Assembly (NCBI GenBank): GCA_963977415.1
Contig: CAXBOS010000002.1
Location: 186,001 to 250,000, forward strand
Length of the DNA: 64,000 nt
DNA from: Croceimicrobium sp963977415
Lineage (GTDB): Bacteria > Bacteroidota > Bacteroidia > Flavobacteriales > Schleiferiaceae
Direction of reading: 5' to 3'
The notes under the pieces are model-generated. The model saw only the letters and a program-made list of their open reading frames with translations. It was not told where the DNA came from and did no database searches. Position numbers and translations under genes: made by a program. Shown here piece after piece: positions 34,772 through 43,792 of the stretch; position 1 is the first letter of the stretch; every line of letters starts with the position of its first letter.

Positions 34772-36898
34772 TTATTCCACTAATTTAATAGAAAGTTGGA
34801 TACGTTTTTTATTCGCATCTACCTCGAGTACTTTTACCCTTACTTGTTCTTGCAGTTGCACTACTTCCAGGGGATCTTTTACAAAGCGATTGGCCAATTG
34901 CGATACATGAACCAAGCCATCTTGCTTTACCCCAATATCAACGAAAGCCCCGAAATTAGTGATATTGCTTACGATTCCAGGCAATATCATCCCTACCTGA
35001 ACGTCTTCGATTTTGCGCAAACGTGGATCAAAGGAAAAGGCTTTAACCGCGCCGCGAATATCCCTGCCTACTTTTTTTAATTCTTCGATAATCGCTTGTA
35101 CTGAAACCACACCAAAACTGCTGTTGGTATAATCGGCTGCTTTAATCTTTTCTAATTGCTCTTTATTACTGATTAGTTCCTCTAAACTAAGTTTTAAGCT
35201 TTGCGCCATTGCCTTTACTATAGGGTAGGACTCAGGGTGAACAGCGGTACTATCTAAAGGGTTCTCGGCCTGAGTAATTCGTAAAAATCCCGCCGATTGT
35301 TCAAAAGCTTTAGCGCCTAAACCTTTAACTTTCATCAGCTCTGAACGCTTCTTGAAACCACCAATGCTTTGGCGATGACTAATAATTTCTTCCGCTAACT
35401 TTTTACCAAGTCCTGAGATATATTGCAAAAGGTGACTACTCGCCGTATTCAAATCAACGCCCACTTGATTAACTACGCGCATAACCGTATTATCTAAGGA
35501 TTCTTGTAATTCCTTTTGATCTACATCATGCTGATATTGTCCGACCCCGATAGACTTAGGGTCGATTTTCACCAATTCGGCTAAAGGGTCCATCAGGCGA
35601 CGACCGATCGAAACCGCTCCTCTAACGGTAATATCATAATTCGGAAATTCCTCGCGAGCAATGGGCGAAGCAGAGTAGATGGAGGCTCCGGCTTCATTTA
35701 CCGAGTAAATGCTAACCTTGCGGCGATACTGAATTTGCTCTAAAAACTCTTCTGTTTCTCTTCCTGCCGTGCCATTTCCAACCGCTATTGCATCAATTTT
35801 ATAGGCTTCTACCAATTGTGAAACCTTACTCATCGCTTTACTGCGCTCGCTGGCAGATGAGGCATGTGGGAAAATGGTTTCATTGTGAAGCAAATCGCCT
35901 TGTTCGGATAAGCATACAGTTTTACAACCGGTTCTAAAGCCAGGATCAATGCCCAGTATACGCTTAGCTCCTAAAGGGGAACTCATTAGGAGCTGCTCTA
36001 AATTTTTAGCAAAAACAGCAATAGCTTCTTTGTCAGCTTTTTGTTTTAAGTCTTTTAAAAGCTCATTTTCTAAGGACGGCCGTAAAAGTCGTTTATAGGA
36101 ATCTTCTAAAGCTAGATATTTCTGCTTTGAAGCATCATTGTTAGCTTGAATAAGAAGACGTTCCATTAAAAATAGGGCATCTTCTTCCACAGGACGGCAA
36201 GTAATGCGAATAATCTTTTCCTTTTCAGCTCGTAAGAGTGCCAGCATACGATGGCTGGGAATGCGACTGCTTTCTTGTTGGTAATTAAAATAATCGCGAA
36301 ACTTCTCTCGATCAGCATGCTCGGTTTTGGTTTCCTTGCTTTCCAAAATGGCCTTTCTTTGAAAAAGATTACGCAGACTCTTGCGTAAATGCAAACCTTC
36401 CGCCATCCATTCCGCCATTATATCGCGTGCACCTTGTAAAGCCTCATCTGCATTAGCGACAGTGCCTTTCAGAAATTGCTGGGCGAAGCTTTCAGCATCG
36501 TTCAGGTCTTCTTTCATTAAACGACCAGCTAATGGCTCTAAACCCTTGGCACGAGCATCGTCGGCCTTCGTTTTTCGCTTGCTTTTGTAAGGAAGGTATA
36601 AATCTTCCAGCTCTTTTATATCCCAGCAGTTTTCAATGCGCTCTTTAAGTGAATCGTCGAGCTTATTTTGCTCGGTAATACTACTGATTATAAATTCTTT
36701 GCGCTTGCCTAAGTCGACATAGTACTGCTCGCTTTTTTGAATGGCTTCTAAAACTATTTCATCCAATCCACCGGTTTGTTCTTTGCGATAGCGTGCCACA
36801 AAGGGAATGGTGGCCCCTTCCTTGAAAAGCTTTAAAACACTAGCTACTTGGTGGTTTTGAATCGCTAAATCGCGACTAATTCTTTCGGTATTATTCAT
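34772..36898 (-). CDS. tex: Tex family RNA-binding transcriptional accessory protein
   Basis: The start was set at the ATG at 36,898 (MNNTERISRDLAIQ), giving 708 residues; a longer frame overlaps the thioesterase. It shows the Tex layout: an N-terminal helical domain (YRKEQTGGLDE), a YqgF/RNase H-like domain starting ILGIDPGFRTGCKTV (about 316), tandem HhH motifs, and a C-terminal S1 RNA-binding domain with GAFVDIGVKQDGLVHVSQLA. Tex binds nucleic acids and acts in transcription. The start overlaps the thioesterase stop by 4 bp (ATGA), so the two are coupled. Confidence 0.95.
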   Translation of the reverse strand: MNNTERISRDLAIQNHQVASVLKLFKEGATIPFVARYRKEQTGGLDEIVLEAIQKSEQYYVDLGKRKEFIISSITEQNKLDDSLKERIENCWDIKELEDLYLPYKSKRKTKADDARAKGLEPLAGRLMKEDLNDAESFAQQFLKGTVANADEALQGARDIMAEWMAEGLHLRKSLRNLFQRKAILESKETKTEHADREKFRDYFNYQQESSRIPSHRMLALLRAEKEKIIRITCRPVEEDALFLMERLLIQANNDASKQKYLALEDSYKRLLRPSLENELLKDLKQKADKEAIAVFAKNLEQLLMSSPLGAKRILGIDPGFRTGCKTVCLSEQGDLLHNETIFPHASSASERSKAMSKVSQLVEAYKIDAIAVGNGTAGRETEEFLEQIQYRRKVSIYSVNEAGASIYSASPIAREEFPNYDITVRGAVSIGRRLMDPLAELVKIDPKSIGVGQYQHDVDQKELQESLDNTVMRVVNQVGVDLNTASSHLLQYISGLGKKLAEEIISHRQSIGGFKKRSELMKVKGLGAKAFEQSAGFLRITQAENPLDSTAVHPESYPIVKAMAQSLKLSLEELISNKEQLEKIKAADYTNSSFGVVSVQAIIEELKKVGRDIRGAVKAFSFDPRLRKIEDVQVGMILPGIVSNITNFGAFVDIGVKQDGLVHVSQLANRFVKDPLEVVQLQEQVRVKVLEVDANKKRIQLSIKLVE

Positions 36899-37281
36899 AA
36901 AAATAAATCGCAAATTTCTTGAGGAACACGGCAAGGACGCATACTTTCTTTATCTACTAAAATCCAGCGGCTCCTGCATTTACAAATGATTTTGTTTGCC
37001 CTAAAAATCTCTACACAACGAAAACTACTAACGCCTTCGGTTTTGTCAACAAAGGTTTTTAAAACTAAGTCTTCATCTAAAAGGGCAGGGGCGAAATACT
37101 CGATATGATGATCGCGTGCCACCCAAACTAAATTGTCGAGTTTGAGATTTTCACTGGCTGTGAACCAGTGCTCAGCCGCAATATCTTGAACCCATTGTAA
37201 GTACACCACATTATTAACATGCTGTAAATCATCAATGTGCTCGGGACTAACCCTTAATTCTTTGGTAAATGTGTTCGGCAT
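36895..37281 (-). CDS. Hot-dog fold acyl-CoA thioesterase (YbgC/4-HBT type)
   Basis: This 128-residue protein has the thioesterase region with HIDDLQHVNNVVYLQWVQD (about 15-33). Its Asp and Asn correspond to the catalytic Asp region of the YbgC/4-hydroxybenzoyl-CoA thioesterase family. The hot-dog core follows to about 120. It is a soluble enzyme expected to hydrolyse acyl-CoAs. The stop overlaps the tex start, and the start is divergent from the membrane protein gene at 37,379. The substrate is not evident. Confidence 0.9.
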   Translation of the reverse strand: MPNTFTKELRVSPEHIDDLQHVNNVVYLQWVQDIAAEHWFTASENLKLDNLVWVARDHHIEYFAPALLDEDLVLKTFVDKTEGVSSFRCVEIFRANKIICKCRSRWILVDKESMRPCRVPQEICDLFL

Positions 37282-37378
37282 AAGGCTATTTCACAAAGGT
37301 ATTGGCTTTTTTTTGCTCTTAAAGCGCAGGCATGGAAATCTATCGCTAATTTTACTCCATACCACCAAACCGCAATTC

Positions 37379-37903
37379 ATGTCTGAATACGAAATTAGAC
37401 CGCGCTATAAATTTAGCAATCCTAGAAAGGTAGCTGACCTTAATAAAAGTTTACGTCAGGCCATTGAAAATGAGCCAGATAAATGGCCTTTGCAGTTTAA
37501 GAGGACGCATGGGCACCTGATCTTTTCTTACAAAAAGCCTATCAAGCATTTATGGTCTCCCGAAATGGACTTAAATTTTGAAGAACAAGTAGAAGGGGAG
37601 GGAACGATTATTCGTGTGGTGATTGGTCCGGCTGCCGCAGTTTGGACTTTTTTCATGTTTCTCTATAGTGTCGCTGCCATTATGCTTTTTGGAGGTTTTA
37701 TTTTGAGTTATTCTCAATTTACCTTGGGCAAAGATATGTGGGGCTTTTGGTTAATTCCAGCTTCCGTGTTCTTTGCCATCACCGTATTTTTGGCCGGTTA
37801 TTGGGGCAAGAAACGCGCTCGCAGGCAGATGATTAGCTTAAAAAAGTTTTTCGATAATGCCTTACCTGGATCAGTTTTAATGGAGGGAAATTTGAATGTA
37901 TGA
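37379..37903 (+). CDS. Small membrane protein of unknown function
   Basis: The start was set at the ATG at 37,379 (MSEYEIRPRYKFSNP), giving 174 residues. A longer frame would overlap the divergent thioesterase gene. A soluble N-terminal part (about 1-80) contains KWPLQFKRTHGHLIFSYK. Two hydrophobic segments (about 85-108 and 120-140) and a basic C-terminus (KKRARRQ) follow. It resembles a two-helix membrane protein with a cytoplasmic domain. I do not recognise the family. Confidence 0.75.
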   Translation: MSEYEIRPRYKFSNPRKVADLNKSLRQAIENEPDKWPLQFKRTHGHLIFSYKKPIKHLWSPEMDLNFEEQVEGEGTIIRVVIGPAAAVWTFFMFLYSVAAIMLFGGFILSYSQFTLGKDMWGFWLIPASVFFAITVFLAGYWGKKRARRQMISLKKFFDNALPGSVLMEGNLNV

Positions 37904-37923
37904 TCTTACTTTCAAGGTCTTTT

Positions 37924-38613
37924 TTATTCATCCTTTAAAAAGAAGCGAATACCCTTATCGGTAGCTTCAAAATCAATAACCTCCCATTTTAGAAAGAGCG
38001 CCAGGATTTTCTCGGCCCTGTTTAATGGAATTTTAGCGAGACGTGAAAATTTACTCACGCTAATATCTTCGTTGCTACTTAAGTAATCGAATAAACTTCG
38101 TTCGGCAGTGCCATAGGCCACTAAGTTTTTTCGCTCATTACTGGGACTGCGATCGCGTAAAAAGCGCAGCAATACTCGATTTGCGACAAAATTCTCATCG
38201 TGCTGACGAATGTAGGCCAGTTGTTTACCAGTGCTTTCCTTAACAAAATGTGGGCGATCTTCTGAGGTTTTGATGTAAACGACCAAAACGTATTTCTCTT
38301 CCACATCGTAAACCTGGTAGTCGAATTGAACCTTAGGCTGGCAGTATAATTCTGCCGCGCCTTCAATCATAAAATACTCTTCTTCTGGGTTTATACCGGT
38401 AATTTTACCATTATCCTTTACGCCTATTAACAGGCGGCCGCCTTCACAATTGGCAAAAGAGGATAGGGTGCGGGCTATTTTTACGCTGCTGTCTATTCTA
38501 AATTTAAAATCGAGCTGCTGATGCTCTCCTTCTCGAATAAGGCGGTACAATTCATTATTGTCGCCTCGGGCAATCTCTAAATGTCTATTGTGCTTGTCAA
38601 TTTCCCAGTCCAT
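37924..38613 (-). CDS. AlbA_2 (Schlafen-like) DNA-binding domain protein
   Basis: This 229-residue protein has an AlbA_2 domain (about 25-145) with LDFKFRIDSSVKIARTLSSFANCEGGRLLIGV and later VLVVYIKTSEDRPHF. The GGxLxIGVxDxG pattern is clear. A C-terminal winged-helix-like region (about 160-229) would bind nucleic acid. Family members are putative transcription or nucleic acid-binding regulators. It lies 23 bp downstream of the phzF-type gene on the same strand. Confidence 0.85.
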   Translation of the reverse strand: MDWEIDKHNRHLEIARGDNNELYRLIREGEHQQLDFKFRIDSSVKIARTLSSFANCEGGRLLIGVKDNGKITGINPEEEYFMIEGAAELYCQPKVQFDYQVYDVEEKYVLVVYIKTSEDRPHFVKESTGKQLAYIRQHDENFVANRVLLRFLRDRSPSNERKNLVAYGTAERSLFDYLSSNEDISVSKFSRLAKIPLNRAEKILALFLKWEVIDFEATDKGIRFFLKDE

Positions 38614-38636
38614 AAGGATTAAAGAAAAAAATGCTC

Positions 38637-39434
38637 TTAAAGTTCATAGTTTTTCATCGCCTCGCCTTGCGCCCAAATTTTCGCATTACCCTTTAGCAAT
38701 ACTTTATTGAGGTGCATTTCGCAAATAAAATAACCACCACGTGGACTTAACTGAAACGCTTTCATTTCACTTTTCATTAGACGTTCGCTCCAAAAAGGAG
38801 TGAGAATGGCATGGGAGGAGCCAGTAGCATGATCTTCTAATTGCTTCACCTTTGGAACAAAGGTGCGTGAGACAAAATCAGAGTGATTACCTGGCGCCGA
38901 AACCGCGTATCCAAAGGGCTCCAATTGGGCTAGCGCGGGGAAGTCGGGTTTTAAATTCTTTAAAACTTCTTCACTACTTACTAAAACAATATCCTTATTA
39001 TTCGTTGTAAAATAGTCGACAATACTGGTACCCAAAGCCTCTGCTAGTCCTGCTGGCGGCGCTTTATGTTCAATTATTTCGATGGGTTCTATCCAAATGA
39101 AATAGTGCTCACCATTAAAGCCGACCTGAATAATCCCATCCTTAAAGTGCAAGGTCGCCTTATCTTCCCCTTTCACTTCATGTAGATAAGCAGCAATAGC
39201 AAGTGAGCCATGGCCGCAAAGACCGATTTCACCATCTGGTGCAAACCAACGAACAGCATAATGCCCTTCCTTTTCTTTTCTAATAAAGCTAGTGGCTGGC
39301 TGATTAAACTCTTCCGCTAAGGCTGCGCAGTTCTCGGTTTCAAGATTACTAGTTAGTTCAATTACAGCAGCGGTATTACCCTTTATTTTTTGATCGATAT
39401 CATGGAAAACCGTTACAATACAGAAGTTATGCAT
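38637..39434 (-). CDS. PhzF family isomerase-like protein
   Basis: This 265-residue protein matches PhzF. The N-terminal half has NLETENCAALAEEFNQPATSF, with the catalytic-Glu region and the WFAPDGEIGLCGHGSLAIA segment (about 63-81). The C-terminal half has TGSSHAILTPFWSERL. The family isomerises small molecules such as amino acid-derived metabolites, and the substrate here is unknown. Other phenazine genes are absent, so phenazine synthesis is unlikely. It lies 5 bp after the MFS gene and shares its transcript. Confidence 0.9.
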   Translation of the reverse strand: MHNFCIVTVFHDIDQKIKGNTAAVIELTSNLETENCAALAEEFNQPATSFIRKEKEGHYAVRWFAPDGEIGLCGHGSLAIAAYLHEVKGEDKATLHFKDGIIQVGFNGEHYFIWIEPIEIIEHKAPPAGLAEALGTSIVDYFTTNNKDIVLVSSEEVLKNLKPDFPALAQLEPFGYAVSAPGNHSDFVSRTFVPKVKQLEDHATGSSHAILTPFWSERLMKSEMKAFQLSPRGGYFICEMHLNKVLLKGNAKIWAQGEAMKNYEL

Positions 39435-39439
39435 AGCAT

Positions 39440-40624
39440 TTAATTTGTTTGAATTTCTACCTTACTAAATCTTAGTATAAAGAAAAACCCTAAACCGGAA
39501 ATCCCCATTAGCATACCCATAGGAAGAGCCGTGTCGTTGTGCAAAAGTGAAATTAATAAAGAGGTTAAGGCTCCGCTTAACATTCTTAAACTGCCCACCA
39601 AAGCAGAAGCCACCCCCGCATTTTTAGAAAATGGGCTAAGCGCTAAAGCTTGCATGTTAGGATTGATAAAACCAAGGCAGGAAAGAAATAAGAAAAGATT
39701 TAAGAGGAATAAATACATATTCGGCAAATTTAAAACCACCTGCAGAATTAGCATTAAAGAAAGAACACCAAATATCAGCGATACTCTTTGCGAAATATGC
39801 TGAGTAGAATAGCTTTTTAAAAGACGCCTGTTTATTTGACTGGCACTGATATAACCAATAGCATTAGCTCCGAAGATCCAGCCAAAGTATATTTCATCAA
39901 AAGCTAGTACTTCACGCACCACAAAAGGGGAGCCCGAAATATAGGTAAACATTGCTGCCATGGCCACACTTCCCGCCAAACCATACACAAAGAAATTTCG
40001 GTTTTTTAACACTTTTCCATACTGAATAAAAACCTGTTTGGGCCAAAGCGACACGGTTCTATCACCGCTATGACTTTCCTTTAAAAATAGTGCAGAAAAG
40101 GTCAGAATTAAAAGTGCATAAGCTGCTAAAAAGAAAAATATATGGGGCCAGCCGAAGTTTTGCAAAATCACACCACCTAAAAGAGGTGCCAGTATAGGAG
40201 CAACCCCCATCACTAAAATTAGAGCGGAAAAGGCCCGAGCCACTTCATTTGCTTGAAAACTATCTCTAATAATGGCGCGAGTGGCCACCATTCCTGCGCA
40301 TCCGCCTAGAGCGAGAAGAAAACGCATGGAAATAAAAGTGATAATATTGGGTGAAAAGGCACAACCTAAAGCGGCCAAAACGTAAATACTAAAGCCAATT
40401 AACAAGGGTCGTTTTCTGCCAAAGCGATCGAGTAGTGGTCCGTAGATAATCTGCCCCAAAGAAATACCGATAAAATAAGCAGTAAGACTCAGGCTTAGCA
40501 ATTCTATTTCCGTTTCCAAGTCTTTAGCCATCTCGGGGAAACCCGGCAAGTACATATCAATACTTAAGGGCCCAAGTGCTGCAATAGCACCAAGAATTAA
40601 GATTAAGCGGGTCGCTTTTGTCAC
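39440..40624 (-). CDS. Bcr/CflA family MFS drug-export protein
   Basis: This 394-residue protein has twelve hydrophobic segments. It has the opening LGAIAALGPLSIDMYLPGFPEMA of the Bcr/CflA family, and the loop GPLLDRFGRKRPLLIG (MFS motif A) at about 62-77. It is an inner-membrane proton-driven exporter of small molecules; the substrate is not evident. The DEAD-box gene lies 11 bp upstream and the phzF-like gene 5 bp downstream, so the genes may form one operon. Confidence 0.92.
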   Translation of the reverse strand: MTKATRLILILGAIAALGPLSIDMYLPGFPEMAKDLETEIELLSLSLTAYFIGISLGQIIYGPLLDRFGRKRPLLIGFSIYVLAALGCAFSPNIITFISMRFLLALGGCAGMVATRAIIRDSFQANEVARAFSALILVMGVAPILAPLLGGVILQNFGWPHIFFFLAAYALLILTFSALFLKESHSGDRTVSLWPKQVFIQYGKVLKNRNFFVYGLAGSVAMAAMFTYISGSPFVVREVLAFDEIYFGWIFGANAIGYISASQINRRLLKSYSTQHISQRVSLIFGVLSLMLILQVVLNLPNMYLFLLNLFLFLSCLGFINPNMQALALSPFSKNAGVASALVGSLRMLSGALTSLLISLLHNDTALPMGMLMGISGLGFFFILRFSKVEIQTN

Positions 40625-40635
40625 GGAAGCTTTTA

Positions 40636-41940
40636 TTAAGTTTTAGGGCCTGTGCTATTATCCTTATTGGCACCTTGGTTCTTTCCTTTTGGCCTAAATG
40701 GTCGTTTACCGCCATTGTTTGCCTGGCCGGCAGATGAGTTCTTAGGACGAGGTTTGCGTTTAAAACCACCGCGACGTTCTTTGCTTTGTGGCTCATCCCA
40801 GCGAGGTGCTTCGCCTAAGCTTTCGGGTGGATTTAACTTCTCGTATTCACGCTCTACAAATTGCTCAATACGTCGGAATTTATAAATCTCTTCACCGCTA
40901 ATTAGCGTAATTGCCAAACCTTTGGTTGCCGCTCTGGCCGTACGTCCCACGCGGTGAACATAGTCTTCCGCATCATTGGGAACATCGTAGTTTATAACCA
41001 GGTCAATATCCTTGATATCAATGCCACGACTTAATACATCGGTAGCCACAACGATGCGTGTTTGGCGCGATTTAAACTGCTGCAAGATGCGTTGACGTTC
41101 ACTTTGCTCATAGTCACTACTCATGCCCGCAACATTCATATTCTTGCGTTGCAAAGAACCCACTAGTTTTTCTACTTTCTTTTTAGTAGAACAGAAAATA
41201 ATGATGCTTTTAAAATCGGGATATTGAGCAATAAGGTGGCGTGCTAAGCTTTGTTTTTGCTCTTCGTGCGCCATGTAAACCATTTGCGTTACTCCTTCTG
41301 CTGGCTTGGAAACAGCAAGGTTTATTTCAAAGGGATCATTGAGAATTTCTTTGGCTAGCTTACGTATTTTAGGCGCCATGGTAGCGCTAAACATCAGGCT
41401 CTGACGTTCTTTTGGCGCTTCTTGAATGATTTTCATGATGTCATCGTAAAAACCGATATCCAACATGCGATCCGCTTCATCTAAAATAAGATATTGAAGC
41501 GCTCCTAATTGTACATACTCGTTACGAATATGCGCTATTAAGCGGCCTGGAGTGGCTATAATAATATCCGTGCCCTGACTTAAGGCGCGACGCTCAGCTT
41601 CCCATTCGGGGCCTGTTCCGCCTCCAAAAACGGCATAAGTAGTAATATCACTAAAATAGGCTAGTCCCTGAATTTGCTGTTCAATTTGAATTGCTAATTC
41701 TCTTGTGGGACAAAGGATTAAGGTGTTAATACCTTTGTTTCTTTGCGATTGTAATTTATGTAAGATGGGCAATACAAAAGCAGCCGTTTTTCCTGTACCA
41801 GTTTGGGCACAGCCGATAATATCTTTTCCTTGTAAAATTACGGGTATTGCTTGCTCTTGGATTGGGGTAGCCTCCGAAAAATTCATATAGCCTAAGGCTT
41901 CGAGGAGGTCTTCATTTAATTCTAATTCCGAAAATGTCAT
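40636..41940 (-). CDS. DEAD-box RNA helicase (RhlE-like)
   Basis: This 434-residue protein has the DEAD-box motifs: Q-motif PIQEQAIP, AQTGTGKTAAFVLP, DEAD in LDEADRMLDIGF, SAT in FSATMAPK, and HRVGRTARA. The C-terminal tail (about 370-434) is basic, rich in Lys, Arg, Gly and Asn (RGGFKRKPRPKNS), and binds RNA. It probably unwinds RNA in ribosome assembly or decay. It is the first gene of the possible operon continuing to the MFS gene. Confidence 0.95.
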   Translation of the reverse strand: MTFSELELNEDLLEALGYMNFSEATPIQEQAIPVILQGKDIIGCAQTGTGKTAAFVLPILHKLQSQRNKGINTLILCPTRELAIQIEQQIQGLAYFSDITTYAVFGGGTGPEWEAERRALSQGTDIIIATPGRLIAHIRNEYVQLGALQYLILDEADRMLDIGFYDDIMKIIQEAPKERQSLMFSATMAPKIRKLAKEILNDPFEINLAVSKPAEGVTQMVYMAHEEQKQSLARHLIAQYPDFKSIIIFCSTKKKVEKLVGSLQRKNMNVAGMSSDYEQSERQRILQQFKSRQTRIVVATDVLSRGIDIKDIDLVINYDVPNDAEDYVHRVGRTARAATKGLAITLISGEEIYKFRRIEQFVEREYEKLNPPESLGEAPRWDEPQSKERRGGFKRKPRPKNSSAGQANNGGKRPFRPKGKNQGANKDNSTGPKT

Positions 41941-42184
41941 TTATAAATTGGTATCAATAACTCTTATTCATTAAGAGCCTTTTGCTTTCGCAAGAAGGGT
42001 TTTAACCCTTTCGCGGTAAAGTTCTAAAATACTAGGCTAACAATCTTATTTCTGGCCACTTTTCTTTGGATCAAAGTCAATTTAGTGTAGAAGGCTGCTA
42101 AGTCTAGGGTCCACCTCTGTTTGAGACCTGAAAATTTATTTTAAATTGTCGCTTCTGGCTTATATCTTAGCCAAAAATCAAAAT

Positions 42185-42676
42185 ATGCGGAAAATTATAT
42201 TCTTTCTCGGCTTTATCGCTCTCGCTGCTTGCTCGGCGGATTTGGCCCAATTAGAAGTAGAGAAAAACTTAATGTTACAGGGAGAAATGCTATTTGAAGG
42301 CGCAAATACCCTTACCATGGAAAATGATCAAGACCTGATTACACTAATAGAAGAAGCAGGTTTAACCACAGATCAAGTAGAAACGGTAGGGATTTTAGAA
42401 GCTAAAATAACACTAAGTTCATCTGAGAAAAGTATCGCAGAAAGTCTTCTATTACAAATTGTTAGCGATAATAATGAACTCATTACTTTAGGTACTTTAA
42501 ACCCTCTTCCGGAAGGAGCGATTGTTGATTTAAAACTTGCAGAGGAAATCGACCTAAAACCTTATTTAGAAGATAGTGGTTGTACCTGGGTTCTCGACCT
42601 AAACCTATCGGGTGACGCCGATGAAATGGCGATAAAATCTAAAATTAAGTTAGTGGTTAATTATAAAGAAAATTAA
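42185..42676 (+). CDS. Small lipoprotein of unknown function
   Basis: The start was set at the ATG at 42,185. The protein has 163 residues with an N-terminal lipoprotein signal (MRKIIFFLGFIALAAC, Cys16). The mature part is rich in Glu, Leu and Ser, without a named domain. It resembles the small exported proteins of Bacteroidota with a conserved C-terminal strand pattern. The DUF2147 gene starts 3 bp after its stop, so the two are likely co-expressed. The function is not known. Confidence 0.72.
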   Translation: MRKIIFFLGFIALAACSADLAQLEVEKNLMLQGEMLFEGANTLTMENDQDLITLIEEAGLTTDQVETVGILEAKITLSSSEKSIAESLLLQIVSDNNELITLGTLNPLPEGAIVDLKLAEEIDLKPYLEDSGCTWVLDLNLSGDADEMAIKSKIKLVVNYKEN

Positions 42677-42679
42677 GAC

Positions 42680-43135
42680 ATGATTAGATTATTAGCAGTT
42701 CTATTAGTAGCGCTTTTCAGCAGCCCGGCCTTAATGTCGCAGTCAAAAGATGCCGACAAATTAGCAGGCGTATGGCAACCTAGCGACGGCCGTTCTTATG
42801 TGAAGATTGATAAAATCGGTAATAAATTTTACGGCCGCGTTGTTTGGTTAAAGGAACCCAACGAAGAAGATGGCTCCCCAAGATTGGATAAAAACAACCC
42901 CGATGAGTCATTGCGCTCGACCCCATTAAAAGGTTACCGAGTTATGAAAGATCTAGTGTATAATGAGGAAGAAAAATTGTGGTTAGACGGAACCATTTAC
43001 GATCCAAAAAATGGCACTACTTATAATTGTAAGATCGAACTAATGGATGATAATAAAATAGAGGTTCGAGGCTTTGTGGGAACAGCAGTTTTTGGTCGAA
43101 CAGATGTCTGGACTAGATTACAGAAAAAGAAGTAA
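42680..43135 (+). CDS. DUF2147 family exported protein
   Basis: This 151-residue protein has a signal peptide (MIRLLAVLLVALFSSPALMSQ) and a DUF2147 beta-barrel-like domain. Conserved words are GVWQPSDGRSYVKI (about 30-43), FYGRVVWLKEP and GTIYDPKNGTTYNCK (about 100-114). The family is periplasmic or outer-membrane and of unknown function. It is the second gene of a two-gene transcript ending in the terminator at 43,141. Confidence 0.88.
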   Translation: MIRLLAVLLVALFSSPALMSQSKDADKLAGVWQPSDGRSYVKIDKIGNKFYGRVVWLKEPNEEDGSPRLDKNNPDESLRSTPLKGYRVMKDLVYNEEEKLWLDGTIYDPKNGTTYNCKIELMDDNKIEVRGFVGTAVFGRTDVWTRLQKKK

Positions 43136-43140
43136 ATTTA

Positions 43141-43167
43141 AAGCTGCCTTTGGGCAGCTTTTTTTTT
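43141..43167 (+). terminator. Rho-independent terminator after the DUF2147 gene
   Basis: An 8-bp stem AAGCTGCC/GGCAGCTT (43,141-43,160) with a 4-base loop is followed by a run of T to 43,167. It directly follows the stop at 43,135. Confidence 0.9.
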
Positions 43168-43354
43168 AATCACGTGGCTTAGGCGCAATATTAGGTTTGA
43201 TCCCATTTGTAAATTGTTAGATCCAAATATTCTTGCTAATCCTTCGCCTAAAGATTAAATTTATCAGCTGAAGCAAAAATGATCCAAACACCACTATTTT
43301 AAGGATTATTTGATATTGGAATTAATAATCTAACTCATTTTAAATCAATCTAGC

Positions 43355-43792
43355 ATGAAAACAATTGTTCTTGCCATCGACTTTGAATGGCAAAGCACGA
43401 AAATACTCGCGGTGGCCAAAAAGTATGCTTTGGCCTTTAAAGCACATTTACATCTTGTTCATGTTAGTACGCTAGTTACTAAGCCAATTAATTACGATCC
43501 GATCGAAGAGTCAGAGCATATTTCTCAGCAGCCTGAATTAGCAGCAGAAAGACGTCTTTTAAAACAGCTTTGTATAAACCTAAAAGAAGAAGGGGTGCAA
43601 AGCGATTTTAGTATTTTAGAAGGTGATGTTAGCGAAAATCTACTGAGGCAATCAGAGAAATTGGAGGCCGAGTTAATTATAGTAGGTCATCACCAGCATG
43701 GCTTTATCATGCGGGCATTACTAAAAAGCACCTCCGAAGAGGCGCTTCAAAAAACTAAGATTCCATTATTATTAATTCCGCTCGATGCCTAA
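43355..43792 (+). CDS. Universal stress protein family (UspA-like)
   Basis: This 145-residue single-domain UspA protein opens with IVLAIDFEWQSTKILAVAKKYA. It ends with LIIVGHHQHGFIMRALLKSTSEEAL and KIPLLLIP, the nucleotide-binding loop region, although the GxxGx9G(S/T) pattern is imperfect. It is soluble. The gene stands alone, with its end overlapping the convergent outer-membrane protein gene by 4 bp. Confidence 0.9.
   Translation: MKTIVLAIDFEWQSTKILAVAKKYALAFKAHLHLVHVSTLVTKPINYDPIEESEHISQQPELAAERRLLKQLCINLKEEGVQSDFSILEGDVSENLLRQSEKLEAELIIVGHHQHGFIMRALLKSTSEEALQKTKIPLLLIPLDA

Noticed and set aside
36898..36934. Longer tex start 12 codons upstream
   Set aside because: The extra codons lie within the thioesterase gene, and the family begins at MNNTERISR.
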